Assembly: GCA_030684395.1 (NCBI GenBank)
Contig: JAUXTT010000014.1
Coordinates: 1 to 64,000, forward strand
Reading direction: 5' to 3'
Length of the DNA: 64,000 bases
From: Bacteroidota bacterium
GTDB taxonomy: Bacteria; Bacteroidota; Bacteroidia; B-17B0; Aurantibacillaceae
Below the pieces are notes generated by a model. That model did not search any database. It was not told where the DNA came from and saw only the letters and a list, made by a program, of their open reading frames with translations. Below, one piece after another: positions 48,371 to 57,373 of this stretch. How positions within the stretch are numbered: position 1 is the stretch's first letter; every line of letters starts with the position of its first letter. The position numbers were made by a program, and so were the translations under genes.

Positions 48371-49237
48371 TTAATCCTCCAATCCTTTTTCTTTTCGTTC
48401 CTGTTCTTGTTGCAATCTGTGCCTGTTACGTCTTACACGCTTTTCAACAATATTCAATGTTTCTACTAATATCGAGAAGCCTAAAGCCGCATACATATAT
48501 GGTTTTGGAATTTCCATGTGGAAACAATCCAGTACCAATGAAACTCCTATTATTAATAAGAACGCTAGTGCCAGCATTTTGATACTTGGGTACTGTGCAA
48601 TGAACCTGCTCACACTTTCGGAGAATGCAAGCATAATGACCATAGAGATCAAAACACCGCCAACCATAATAACAACGTTTGATTCACCTGCATGAACTGA
48701 AGCAGCATGAGCTTTTTCAATTACTTCGCAAGGGCAATTGGGTACTTCCACAGCTGATTTCTGAGCAACCTTAATGGCAGCCAATATAGAGTCGAAAGAA
48801 AAAACGAAATCAATAATAATGATCTGCATAATTGCAGAACCAAGACTGATGCTCTCTCCATCCTTTACTTCTTCATCTTCTTCGTGATAGATCTTTTCAC
48901 GGATCTCAGAAACTGTTTTCCATAATAAGAAACCTCCACCGGCAAGCATTACCAAATTACCCAATGATATACCTATTGAACCTAAATAGAATAAAGGAGT
49001 TTGAGCGCTTGTTAACCAGGAGATAGAGAATAACATACCGGCGCGAATCACCAAAGCAAGCATTAAACCTATAATTCGGGCCTTGTTACGTTTCCTTTTA
49101 TCAAGGATCTTAGCAGCGGTTAAGGAAATAAATATCAAATTATCTATACCCAATACCACTTCCAAAAGCGATAGAACCAAAAGCTGTACAAAGCCGTTTG
49201 CGGTAAGTAATTCGTGAAACTGGGAACCGATATCCAT
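48371..49237 (-). CDS. TerC family integral membrane protein
   Basis: 288 aa with about seven transmembrane segments. Family signature LLEVVLGIDNLIFISLTAAKI near the start and IIIDFVFSFDSILAAIKVAQ in the middle, both bearing the conserved acidic residues inside helices. TerC proteins are linked to tellurite resistance and, more generally, to Mn2+ export or metal loading of exported proteins. Cytoplasmic C-terminal tail is basic and Gln/Glu-rich (RRNRHRLQQEQERKEKG). Confidence 0.9.
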   Translation of the reverse strand: MDIGSQFHELLTANGFVQLLVLSLLEVVLGIDNLIFISLTAAKILDKRKRNKARIIGLMLALVIRAGMLFSISWLTSAQTPLFYLGSIGISLGNLVMLAGGGFLLWKTVSEIREKIYHEEDEEVKDGESISLGSAIMQIIIIDFVFSFDSILAAIKVAQKSAVEVPNCPCEVIEKAHAASVHAGESNVVIMVGGVLISMVIMLAFSESVSRFIAQYPSIKMLALAFLLIIGVSLVLDCFHMEIPKPYMYAALGFSILVETLNIVEKRVRRNRHRLQQEQERKEKGLED

Positions 49238-49395
49238 ACATTTTAATTAGCGGGCAAATATACCTTTTGTATGTAATCTGAATCGATTTTAGGCTTTTGG
49301 GTTATTTTTATCTTATCAACAAAAAGCGAATTAAGGTAAAATTTAAAATTGAGACAAAAATAATTAAACTGAAAATCAGTTACTTGCGATTTATT

Positions 49396-49422
49396 TTAGT
49401 ACTATGTGTTGCATAGTACTAA
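49396..49422 (+). promoter_or_regulatory. perfect palindromic operator (likely PadR site)
   Basis: TTAGTACTATG at 49396-49406 and CATAGTACTAA at 49412-49422 are perfect 11-bp inverted repeats separated by TGTTG. The -33 TTG lies inside the 5-nt spacer (49409-49411). A regulator bound here would block the promoter. The operon downstream encodes a PadR regulator, the obvious candidate. Confidence 0.75.
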
Positions 49423-49440
49423 AAAATGAACTTATCTTTG
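49409..49440 (+). promoter_or_regulatory. Bacteroidota-type promoter of the PadR-PspC operon
   Basis: TTG (49409-49411), 21-nt spacer, TATCTTTG (49433-49440), an exact TAnnTTTG. The start codon of the first gene is 53 nt further. Confidence 0.65.
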
Positions 49441-49492
49441 CAATACCAAATAACAGACATAACCCATTACTATAAAAATAAAAACACTCAAA

Positions 49493-49804
49493 ATGAAAAC
49501 AACATCCCAAACTCAAAAAAGTATAAACAACAGATTCAACCGGGTTGCATCTTCGTTTATCAAAGTTACAGGAATTGTAGCTTTAACTTTCGGTTCTTTT
49601 CTTGCAAAAGCAAGTGACGGGACTTCAGAAAGCAATACACCTGAAAAAACCATCGAAAGTCACATTAAGTTTCCAAAACTAATTGTTCCTATGCACAAAA
49701 GTGCAAAAGTTGAAGTAGTGTTTACAACTGATGTAAACGGAAAGGTGAATAATGTGGTTGCTAAAACTGCTAACGAAGAATTAAAAAAAGCAATTGAAAA
49801 ATAA
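49493..49804 (+). CDS. small membrane protein with TonB-like C-terminus
   Basis: 103 aa: a hydrophobic segment (about 24-42, IKVTGIVALTFGSFLAKAS), a short linker, then FPKLIVPMHKSAKVEVVFTTDVNGKVNNVVAKT, which resembles the second half of a TonB C-terminal domain but lacks the rest. It precedes padR by 77 nt in the same operon. Function unknown; possibly an envelope-stress co-factor. Confidence 0.6.
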   Translation: MKTTSQTQKSINNRFNRVASSFIKVTGIVALTFGSFLAKASDGTSESNTPEKTIESHIKFPKLIVPMHKSAKVEVVFTTDVNGKVNNVVAKTANEELKKAIEK

Positions 49805-49881
49805 TTTTCTTCATTGGTGGTTCCAAACACTAAATCAAACATTGCATACACCATAGTATTAAATTTTAAAACTCTATAAAC

Positions 49882-50214
49882 ATGTCAGCTAGCTCAGAAA
49901 ATACAAAAGCGCAAATGAGGAAGGGAGTGTTGGAGCTTTGTATTCTCTCCATACTATCCAAAGGCGATGCGTATCCTACAGAAATAATAGAAAAACTGAA
50001 AGATACCAAGCTTGTAATAGTGGAGGGTACATTGTATCCACTCTTAACCCGACTAAAAAACACAGGTTTACTTGCCTATCGTTGGGAAGAATCAAATTCG
50101 GGTCCGCCAAGAAAATATTACAGATTAACAGAAGTAGGTCAGCAATTTTACAAAGACCTTCAACTAAGCTGGATAGAACTGGTAGACGCAGTAAACAAAA
50201 CCATTCAACAATAA
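49882..50214 (+). CDS. PadR family transcriptional regulator
   Basis: 110 aa. Winged-helix PadR signature: MRKGVLELCILSILSKGDAYPTEIIEKLKDTKLVIVEGTLYPLLTRLKNTGLLAYRWEESNSGPPRKYYRLTEVGQQF. Short form without the C-terminal PadR_C. It likely represses its own operon through the palindrome at 49396. A partial copy of the operator half (CATAGTATT, 49852-49860) lies just upstream of this gene. Co-transcribed with the PspC gene 44 nt downstream. Confidence 0.9.
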   Translation: MSASSENTKAQMRKGVLELCILSILSKGDAYPTEIIEKLKDTKLVIVEGTLYPLLTRLKNTGLLAYRWEESNSGPPRKYYRLTEVGQQFYKDLQLSWIELVDAVNKTIQQ

Positions 50215-50258
50215 TATTTATATCATCAAATAAAGATAAAAATTAAAAAACATTCAAA

Positions 50259-52049
50259 ATGAACAAGACAGTAACCATAAACATAAGCGGCATCATCTTT
50301 CACATAGAAGAAGATGCTTACGAAACCCTGAGTAAATACCTCTCAACCATTCGCGGTTATTTTCACAATGCGCAAGACAAAGAAGAGATCATGTCGGATA
50401 TTGAAGCGCGTATTGCAGAATTACTGAAAGAAAAAGTAAGTGATTTTAAGCAGGTGGTTTTAATGACCGACGTTGATTATGTAATGAACATCATGGGTAA
50501 ACCTGAAGATTTTGCAGGTGATGAAGACCAATCATCGAACAATAACCAGGAAACCTATTACACTAACCCTAACAGAAAAAGAAGATTCTTCAGGGACCCT
50601 GATGACAAGTTGATAGGTGGTGTGTGCTCGGGTGTAGCTAATTATTTCGACTGGGATCCTACTATCATTCGTATAGTGTATGCCATTCTTGCACTTACAA
50701 CTTTCGGATTCTTATTTGCAGTCTATATCTTACTTTGGATCATTCTTCCCGAAGCAAAAACTACTGCAGAAAAGCTGGAGATGCGAGGTGAATCAATAGA
50801 CATCAATAACATCAGCAAAACAGTTAAAGAAGAAGCGGAGCAATTAAAAGAGCGTGTGAAAAAGTTTGGAGAATCGGGAAGAGTAAACAGAACCGGCGAA
50901 CGTTTAGGAGAAGCCTTTAAACAATTCTTTACTATTGTATTTATGGTGCTGGGAAAATTTGTAGGAGCACTCTTCATGGTATTTGGAATTGGTTTGATGA
51001 TTGGTGTTATAGCCATATTCATGAACAAGGCAAGCATCGACGGAACCAACGCGCAATTGTATGTAGACGATTTTCTGATAACAAACAAATTCTTTACATT
51101 CATCGGAATCATACTTTTAATGGGAGTACCGGCAATCATGCTTCTTTACAAAGGATTTAAAATGGTATTCGGAATAAAATATCACAACAAGTGGTTAAAC
51201 ATTGGAAGCGGTATTTTATGGACCATTGGAATCATTATGTTAACGGTTACAGGAATTAACGCTGCAAAAGAGTTTAGCGAAGAAGGAAAAATCAAAACCC
51301 CTTATCAATTACAAAATGCAAAAATGGATACATTATATGTTTCTGTTGATTTGAATAACAAACTACTGGAAATGTATGACTCTTACGAAGAAGTAAAACA
51401 GTACGATAAGATGAGAACCGGTGGTATTAATGACCATGGATTTCAACTGATAGATGCAAACGGTGAAAAAAGAATATATGGCGCTACACAGGTAAACATT
51501 GTAGAATCAGCTACCGATTCTTTTGAAGTGAATATCATAAAAAGAGCAAGAGGTTCTGAGAAGAAACCAGCAATGGAAAGAGCAAAAAAGATCGCTTATT
51601 CTATCAAACAAAATGATTCGCTTTTAATTATTGATCCTTTGTTCAGCATAGATAAAGACGAAAAATTAAGAGAACAGGAAGTTATTATCCAGATAAGAGT
51701 ACCAAAAGGGAAAGTGGTAAAATTAGATAAATCATTATACAGTTTCCTACACGATGTGGACAATGTAAGCAACACATGGGACGGTGATATGGTCGACAGA
51801 AGATGGATTATGACTTTAAGAGGATTAGAATGCATTGATTGCAATGGTTTAAATTTAGAAAATGTTCTGCCTTTGCCTTCGGCTCCACCAATGCCTCCAA
51901 TGCCGGGTGAGATCAACATCAATGATAACGACGCTAAGGTGAAGATGAATGAAAAAGGCATCGATATAAAATCAAAAGATGCTACCATCAAAATTGATGA
52001 GAACGGAATCAAAATAGAAACCAAGAATACTAAAAAGAAAGAGGATTAA
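50259..52049 (+). CDS. PspC-domain envelope-stress membrane protein
   Basis: 596 aa. The N-terminus (1-90, KTVTINISGIIFHIEEDAYETLSKYLSTIRGYF) is the Bacteroidota leader domain, followed by a PspC domain (about 110-165: RFFRDPDDKLIGGVCSGVANYFDWDPTIIRIVYAIL), four or more transmembrane helices (about 125-345), and a long periplasmic beta-rich region of the LiaF/toast-rack type. The C-terminal part has a repeated INIDNDNAKVKMNEKGIDIKSKDATIKIDENGIKIETK. It pairs with PadR just upstream, as is common in the phylum. Confidence 0.85.
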   Translation: MNKTVTINISGIIFHIEEDAYETLSKYLSTIRGYFHNAQDKEEIMSDIEARIAELLKEKVSDFKQVVLMTDVDYVMNIMGKPEDFAGDEDQSSNNNQETYYTNPNRKRRFFRDPDDKLIGGVCSGVANYFDWDPTIIRIVYAILALTTFGFLFAVYILLWIILPEAKTTAEKLEMRGESIDINNISKTVKEEAEQLKERVKKFGESGRVNRTGERLGEAFKQFFTIVFMVLGKFVGALFMVFGIGLMIGVIAIFMNKASIDGTNAQLYVDDFLITNKFFTFIGIILLMGVPAIMLLYKGFKMVFGIKYHNKWLNIGSGILWTIGIIMLTVTGINAAKEFSEEGKIKTPYQLQNAKMDTLYVSVDLNNKLLEMYDSYEEVKQYDKMRTGGINDHGFQLIDANGEKRIYGATQVNIVESATDSFEVNIIKRARGSEKKPAMERAKKIAYSIKQNDSLLIIDPLFSIDKDEKLREQEVIIQIRVPKGKVVKLDKSLYSFLHDVDNVSNTWDGDMVDRRWIMTLRGLECIDCNGLNLENVLPLPSAPPMPPMPGEININDNDAKVKMNEKGIDIKSKDATIKIDENGIKIETKNTKKKED

Positions 52050-52052
52050 TTT

Positions 52053-52082
52053 ATTTGGGACAAGTTAAGACTTGTCCCAAAT
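52053..52082 (+). other. perfect 13-bp hairpin after the PspC gene
   Basis: ATTTGGGACAAGT (52053-52065) pairs perfectly with ACTTGTCCCAAAT (52070-52082), 4-nt loop. There is no T-run after it, so it may be an mRNA-stabilising or REP-like hairpin rather than a terminator. CCCAAATAAATTAAAAATTAA on its right is repeated at about 52143-52165. Confidence 0.65.
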
Positions 52083-52193
52083 AAATTAAAAATTAAACCA
52101 TACGTTTTCACAAAAAAGAACTAATGGAAAGGCCGAAGCCTTCCCAAAATAAATTAAAAATTAAATATCAAACTTTCATTAAAAAAATAACTC

Positions 52194-53543
52194 ATGAAAA
52201 AAACGATTGTTTTATTCACAGCACTTGTATTGTCTGCACTGAACATAAATGCACAGTCGGATGAAATGAAAATAAAAAAACTGGATTCGATACTTACAGC
52301 GTTTACCAACAAACACATGTTTAACGGATCGGTACTCGTAGGAAAAAAGGGAAAGGTGCTCCTTGGAAAGGGCTACGGGAATGCGAATTTTAGCTATAAC
52401 ATTCCTAATACCGGAGAAACAAAATTCAAACTGGCGTCTGTATCAAAACAATTTACAGCAACAGCTATTATGATTTTGGCTGAGCAGGGGAAATTAAGTA
52501 TTGAAGATAAATTAACCAAGTACATTACTGATTATCCAAATGGAGACAAAATTACCATACATCATTTATTATCACATACTTCAGGCATCACGAACTTCAC
52601 TGCTTTACCTGTGTATGATTCGATAAGAACCAAACCTCATACCCTGGATCAGTTGATTGCATACTTCAAAAATAAGCCATTGGACTTTGAACCCGGAGCC
52701 AAATTCAATTATAGTAATTCCGGGTATTTGTTGTTATCTTATATTATTGAAAAAGTGTCGGGGCAAACAATTGCAGGGTACATGACCAATAATATTTTCG
52801 AACCACTGGGGATGAAAAACACAGGGGTATTTGAAGGAAACAATCCTGTTATAAAAAACCTGGCACTGGGTTACACCGAAAATGAAGCAGGTATTGAAAA
52901 TGCGCCTCATATTGACATGAGTATTCCATCAGGAGCGGGTGCCTTGTATTCAACTGTTGAAGACCTGTTTATCTGGGATCAGGCCTTATACACTGATAAA
53001 CTTCTGAAAAAAGAAACGCTTCAGAAAATGTTTACTGTAAACAAAGATAATTATGGCTATGGATGGATGCATGAAAAATACAGAAACCATGATTGGATCT
53101 TCCATTCAGGGGGCATTGAAGGTTTTGCTACAAATATCAGTCGTTTCCCGGATGACTCTCTTGTGATCATTATCCTTAAGAATATTGACAATCAAATGTT
53201 TCTTCCTGTAACTCAGATCACTCGTAATGAAATGCTTGGATTTCCTTATGAATTACCTGTAGAGCGAAAAGTGGCAACAGTTGACCCGAAAATTTACGAC
53301 AAGCTTTGCGGTGATTATGAACTGGAACCGGGCTTTGTATTAAGTATAACCAAAGAGAACAACCGTATATTTTCTCAGGCAACCGATCAGCCAAAACTGG
53401 AGATTTTTCCTGAGTCGGAATACTTTTACTTTCTTAAAAAAATAAACGCGCAATTAGAATTTACGAAAGATAAAAAAGGGGCAATTACTTCTTTAACACT
53501 ATTACAAGGTGGAAGAAAAATGCCCGCAAAAAAAATAAAATAA
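52194..53543 (+). CDS. serine hydrolase, beta-lactamase / class C family (secreted)
   Basis: 449 aa with a signal peptide (IVLFTALVLSALNINAQ). Active-site motifs of the serine beta-lactamase-like fold: S82-V-S-K85 (SxxK) in FKLASVSKQF, Y173-S-N175 in FNYSNSGY, HSGG near residue 310. A C-terminal DUF3471-like domain (about 360-449) follows. Family members include D-aminopeptidases and esterases; the substrate is unknown and it need not be a resistance enzyme. The C-terminal domain is typical of periplasmic peptide or lactam hydrolases. Monocistronic. Confidence 0.85.
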   Translation: MKKTIVLFTALVLSALNINAQSDEMKIKKLDSILTAFTNKHMFNGSVLVGKKGKVLLGKGYGNANFSYNIPNTGETKFKLASVSKQFTATAIMILAEQGKLSIEDKLTKYITDYPNGDKITIHHLLSHTSGITNFTALPVYDSIRTKPHTLDQLIAYFKNKPLDFEPGAKFNYSNSGYLLLSYIIEKVSGQTIAGYMTNNIFEPLGMKNTGVFEGNNPVIKNLALGYTENEAGIENAPHIDMSIPSGAGALYSTVEDLFIWDQALYTDKLLKKETLQKMFTVNKDNYGYGWMHEKYRNHDWIFHSGGIEGFATNISRFPDDSLVIIILKNIDNQMFLPVTQITRNEMLGFPYELPVERKVATVDPKIYDKLCGDYELEPGFVLSITKENNRIFSQATDQPKLEIFPESEYFYFLKKINAQLEFTKDKKGAITSLTLLQGGRKMPAKKIK

Positions 53544-53610
53544 GCATTTAAGATACTAGGGCAATGTTGGTTACAATTGTTCTAATTCAGAGGCAAGCCC
53601 TACTGGTCAC

Positions 53611-53670
53611 TGAGCAGCCACCCTGAGCTTGTCGATGGGGCAGTCGAAGTGCCGGTGGGGTTTTGTTTTA
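53611..53670 (+). terminator. terminator with a REP-like unit, after the serine hydrolase
   Basis: CCACC (53618-53622) pairs with GGTGG (53654-53658), followed by GGTTTTGTTTT. The loop contains CTGAGCTTGTCGA and TCGAAGTGCC, the same REP-like family as at 12690 and 47213. Confidence 0.5.
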
Positions 53671-53690
53671 ATAATCAATTCTAGTTTTTT

Positions 53691-54011
53691 ATGAAAATCT
53701 ATATAACACTATGCGGTTTCATTTTATGCTTGTGCTCATGCAACAACATCGACTCCGACATCAGCTATATCAATAAAAACAACTGGGAATATCGTAAGGG
53801 CTTCAGAGCTGCTGATACGAATTTCATAACCTTAAGTCATGACACCAAAAAGTGGGAGCTGCATCACGATACGGTATTTTTCAAAGCCAAACCCATTGCT
53901 ATAATAACACGATATGAGAAAAAACAAAATTTTCTGGAGATAAGATCGGTGGCAACGGGAAGAAGTGGAGAATATTCTAAAGCAAGAGGTTCAAACAAGG
54001 AAGCTTCATAA
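53691..54011 (+). CDS. small lipoprotein, hypothetical
   Basis: 106 aa. Lipobox-like N-terminus (IYITLCGFILCLCSCNN), so lipid attachment at Cys16-17 is likely. The mature part is DISYINKNNWEYRKGFRAADTNFITLS...WELHHDTVFFKAKPIAIITRYEKKQNFLEIRSVATG. No domain recognised. Probably faces the periplasm or surface. It has no neighbour in operon; the phosphatase array is convergent. Confidence 0.65.
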   Translation: MKIYITLCGFILCLCSCNNIDSDISYINKNNWEYRKGFRAADTNFITLSHDTKKWELHHDTVFFKAKPIAIITRYEKKQNFLEIRSVATGRSGEYSKARGSNKEAS

Positions 54012-54049
54012 AAAACCTTCTTCCTTTTGGGTTTCGCTGGAATGTTCTG

Positions 54050-55126
54050 TTAAACAATCCTCACAGCAACAATAGTTACATCATCTACCTGCTCGAGGTT
54101 TCCAACCCATTCGGTAAAGGTTCTATCCAACAGGTCTTTCTGATCTTTTAATGAAAGATGTATGTTTGCAATAAGTAATTCCCTAAGGTTCTTACTCATG
54201 AATTTTTTTCCTTTTTCTCCACCGAACTGATCAGGGAAACCATCTGTTAAAGCATAGACCATATCACCGCTTTGGAGATCAACATCATGTTGTGTAAATG
54301 GAGTATCTTGTCGGTCGTGCTTACCCACCGGCATTTTATCCGATTTGTAATCCAGCACTTCAGTTCCTCGAATGATCCAAACAGGGTTATTTGCAGCGGA
54401 GAATGAAAGTTTTTTATTTTTCATGTCATACACCAAACAACAACAATCCATGCCATCTTTTCCTCCATCCTTACTTCCATCATTAGCTAAAGTCTCAATA
54501 ATAACCTTACGGGTATAATTTAAAATATCAGCAGGTCGCGAACAATCTTCTTTCACTGCTTCCTTTAAACTATTCATATTAAGCATACTCATAATAGCTC
54601 CGGGAACACCATGTCCGGTACTATCTGCAGTAACCATTACAAAATTCCCATCAGCCACATCACTTGCCCAATAAAAATCACCGGAAACCACATCCTTGGG
54701 TTTAAAAAAGATAAAGTAATTATCTTCTCCAATCAAACGTTCATCCAATAGTTGTTTACTCGCAAGCATAGAACATTGAATACGTTCAGCGTAATTTATA
54801 CTATCAGTTATCTCTTTATGTTTTTCTTCGATTTCATTTTTCAGTTTTTCGATAACTTCAACTTGTTTCTTAGTGAATTTATTCCAGAAAAATTGCCCCT
54901 CAAGAACTGTATATATAAGTTGCAGCATTACAACAATATTGAAATTGCGGAAAATAACCACAAAAAAATTTGAAAACCCAGAATATGTAGATGGTTTAAA
55001 TGGGCTTATGGTAAAGTATATTGCTAACCCAATATTTAGCAGAAAATAAAAAAGAAAAAGAAAAAGAAATTTTTTCTTGTTTATTCTAAAACCATAATAT
55101 TTTATTTTTATTTCGTCTGATGTCAT
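54050..55126 (-). CDS. membrane-bound SpoIIE/PP2C protein phosphatase (no TPRs)
   Basis: 358 aa. Two or three N-terminal membrane segments (about 18-38, 50-75), a coiled coil that includes KHKEITDSINYAERIQ, then a PP2C/SpoIIE domain (about 148-358): VSGDFYWA, ADSTGHGVPGAIMSMLN, DGMDCCCLVYD, YALTDGFPDQFGG and QVDDVTIVAVR. All metal-binding Asp/Gly positions are present. Its catalytic half is nearly the same as that of the next gene, so it is a recent duplicate whose TPR sensor was replaced by membrane helices. Last gene in the array. Expected role: dephosphorylating a Ser/Thr-phosphorylated partner such as an anti-sigma antagonist. Confidence 0.85.
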   Translation of the reverse strand: MTSDEIKIKYYGFRINKKKFLFLFLFYFLLNIGLAIYFTISPFKPSTYSGFSNFFVVIFRNFNIVVMLQLIYTVLEGQFFWNKFTKKQVEVIEKLKNEIEEKHKEITDSINYAERIQCSMLASKQLLDERLIGEDNYFIFFKPKDVVSGDFYWASDVADGNFVMVTADSTGHGVPGAIMSMLNMNSLKEAVKEDCSRPADILNYTRKVIIETLANDGSKDGGKDGMDCCCLVYDMKNKKLSFSAANNPVWIIRGTEVLDYKSDKMPVGKHDRQDTPFTQHDVDLQSGDMVYALTDGFPDQFGGEKGKKFMSKNLRELLIANIHLSLKDQKDLLDRTFTEWVGNLEQVDDVTIVAVRIV

Positions 55127-55228
55127 TTTATTGAATGATGAATCTTAAAAGTTAGTCAGAAAACACATTTATTGTAATTTTTTCCGGCTTACATACAATA
55201 ATAGCAGTAAACCAATCCATTCCGAATC

Positions 55229-57316
55229 TTATGAAATCCTAACCCCCATAATGGTAACATCATCAACCTGCTCCAAATTTCCAACCCAACCAGTGAAAAT
55301 TTTATCCAATAAATCTTTTTGTTCTTTCAACGACAAATGTGCGTTTGCTATTAATAATTCACGAAGGTTTTTACTCATGAATTTTTTTCCTTTCTCACCA
55401 CCAAATTGATCAGGGTATCCATCGGTGAGTGCGTACACCATATCACCGGTTTGTAAATCTACATCATGCTGCGTAAATGGGGTATCCTGTCTATCGTGTT
55501 TACCCACCGGCATTTTATCCGATTTATATTCCAATACTTCTGTTCCTCTGATAATCCATACCGGATTATGTGCAGCCGCGAATGAAAGTTTTTTGTTTTT
55601 CATATCATACACCAAACAGCAGCAATCCATTCCATCCTTTCCTCCTTCTTTACTGCCGTCATTTGCCAATGTATCAATAATAACCTTACGGGTATAATTC
55701 AAAATATCAGCAGGTTGCGAAAGGTCCATTTTTACCGCTTCCTTTAAACTATTCATGTTAAGCATACTCATAATGGAGCCCGGAACACCATGCCCGGTGC
55801 TATCCGCTGTAACCATTGCAAAGTTTCCGTTTGCCAATTTACTTGCCCAATAAAAATCTCCGGAAACAACATCCTTGGGTTTAAATAAAATAAAATAAGA
55901 ATCTTCACCCATCAGTTGTTCGTCCAATAGTTTTTTACTTGCCAGCATGGACCGCTGAATTCTTTCGGCGTAATTGATACTATCAGTGATCTCTTTATGC
56001 TTTTCTTCAATAATATCGCGCTGGTGTTCTATTTCCTTATTGATAGCGGCAAGTTTTTGATTTGCTTTTTGTTTCAGTTTATTCCTGTTATAAAGAATAT
56101 AAGAAATTGTGATCATTACCAGTAACAATCCAATACCGGAGAATATGATCACTTTTTTGGTAAAAGCCTGTACCTTCCTTTCTGACTCCACTTCCGCTTC
56201 TCTTTTTTGTGCAGCAAGCGACGCCTCCAGTTCCGCCAGTTTTTTCGAAGCATCTTCACTTAGCAATTCCTCACTGATAGTATGATTTACTTTTAAATAA
56301 TAGTATGCACTATCATATAATTTAATAAAATTAAAAGAATTAGATAATCCAAGAGACGCGTTTTTTTGCTCTTCTTTAATTCCCTTGTCGGCAGCCACCA
56401 AATAAGCCTTTCTATAGTATTCGATAGCTTTATCAATGTTCTTATTATTCAGATTGAGCATTCCCAGATAATTACAATCCTGTGTAATGCCCTGAAAGTT
56501 TTCGAGTTCTTCCTGGATTTTAAGCGAAGCCAAAAATTTTTCTTCCGCCGACTTCAAATCACCATAGAAAAAATCAATCCTGCCCAGGAGGTATAAACAA
56601 TCGGACAGAATATAATTATCCTGAGTTTTTATCCCTATTTTATTGGCTACTTCAACGTGCTTTTTTGCTTCAGAATAATTATTTTGATCTACGTATACAA
56701 AACCTAAAAATACCGAAGCGCCACCAATTCTAACTTCGTCGCCTGATTGCAATGCCTGATTAAAGTATTTTATAGCCTCGTTATAATTTTTTTGGTAATA
56801 ATGAATAGAGCCAATATCAATATCAACCTGGGCCATACCGCTTGTATTCTTGATGCTTTCAAAATACTTCATTGCTTCTGCCAGGGATTTTAAGGCATTT
56901 GAATATTCTCCTTCTAAAATTTGGATTTGTCCCTTACAATTAAAGACAAAACCAAGCCCTTTATTGTTTTTTGTTGTTAGAAAAATTTTCTCCGCTTCAT
57001 CCAGCTTTTTAAGTCCATATTCATAATCATCCTGATAATATCCTACATTCCCAAGATCAAATAATGCAAGTCCTTCTCCATCCTTATAGTTGATCTTTTT
57101 AGCCAATGTCAAAGCCTTATTTGCATATTCAGCCGCTTTGCCCGGGTCTTCATTTATCATAACGAAGGAAAGTTCATGCAGTATATCGCAACGAATTTTA
57201 TCGGAAGAAGCTTTTTGTAAGCTTTGTTCCAATGAATCGATTGTGGTTTGCCCACAAAGTGAATTAAATAAAAAGAGAATAAAAATTAAAATAGGAAAAC
57301 GAAAAACTCTATCCAT
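55229..57316 (-). CDS. TPR-containing SpoIIE/PP2C protein phosphatase
   Basis: 695 aa. Signal peptide (FPILIFILFLFNSLCGQ), about seven TPR repeats (about 40-340, e.g. AKKINYKDGEGLALFDLGNVGYYQDDYEYGLKKL, ALQSGDEVRIGGASVFLGFVYV), one transmembrane helix (about 390-412, VIIFSGIGLLLVMITISYILY), a coiled coil ending in KEITDSINYAERIQ, then a PP2C domain (about 486-695) with GDFYWA, DSTGHGVPG, DGMDCCC, TDGYPDQ, QVDD. Periplasmic TPRs would bind a peptide or protein ligand and relay it through the coiled coil to the cytoplasmic phosphatase. Confidence 0.9.
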   Translation of the reverse strand: MDRVFRFPILIFILFLFNSLCGQTTIDSLEQSLQKASSDKIRCDILHELSFVMINEDPGKAAEYANKALTLAKKINYKDGEGLALFDLGNVGYYQDDYEYGLKKLDEAEKIFLTTKNNKGLGFVFNCKGQIQILEGEYSNALKSLAEAMKYFESIKNTSGMAQVDIDIGSIHYYQKNYNEAIKYFNQALQSGDEVRIGGASVFLGFVYVDQNNYSEAKKHVEVANKIGIKTQDNYILSDCLYLLGRIDFFYGDLKSAEEKFLASLKIQEELENFQGITQDCNYLGMLNLNNKNIDKAIEYYRKAYLVAADKGIKEEQKNASLGLSNSFNFIKLYDSAYYYLKVNHTISEELLSEDASKKLAELEASLAAQKREAEVESERKVQAFTKKVIIFSGIGLLLVMITISYILYNRNKLKQKANQKLAAINKEIEHQRDIIEEKHKEITDSINYAERIQRSMLASKKLLDEQLMGEDSYFILFKPKDVVSGDFYWASKLANGNFAMVTADSTGHGVPGSIMSMLNMNSLKEAVKMDLSQPADILNYTRKVIIDTLANDGSKEGGKDGMDCCCLVYDMKNKKLSFAAAHNPVWIIRGTEVLEYKSDKMPVGKHDRQDTPFTQHDVDLQTGDMVYALTDGYPDQFGGEKGKKFMSKNLRELLIANAHLSLKEQKDLLDKIFTGWVGNLEQVDDVTIMGVRIS

Positions 57317-57373
57317 AAAATTATATGACTGATTAATTCAACCCAAATTTAGCAGAATTATTGGAAAAAAGTA

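Noticed and set aside
50723-51139. 138-aa minus-strand open frame
   Set aside because: Antisense to the PspC gene; the hydrophobic pattern mirrors the transmembrane helices of the real gene.
52194-53543. Beta-lactamase resistance gene
   Set aside because: SxxK/YxN motifs are shared by many peptidases and esterases; the C-terminal DUF3471-like domain points away from true beta-lactamases.
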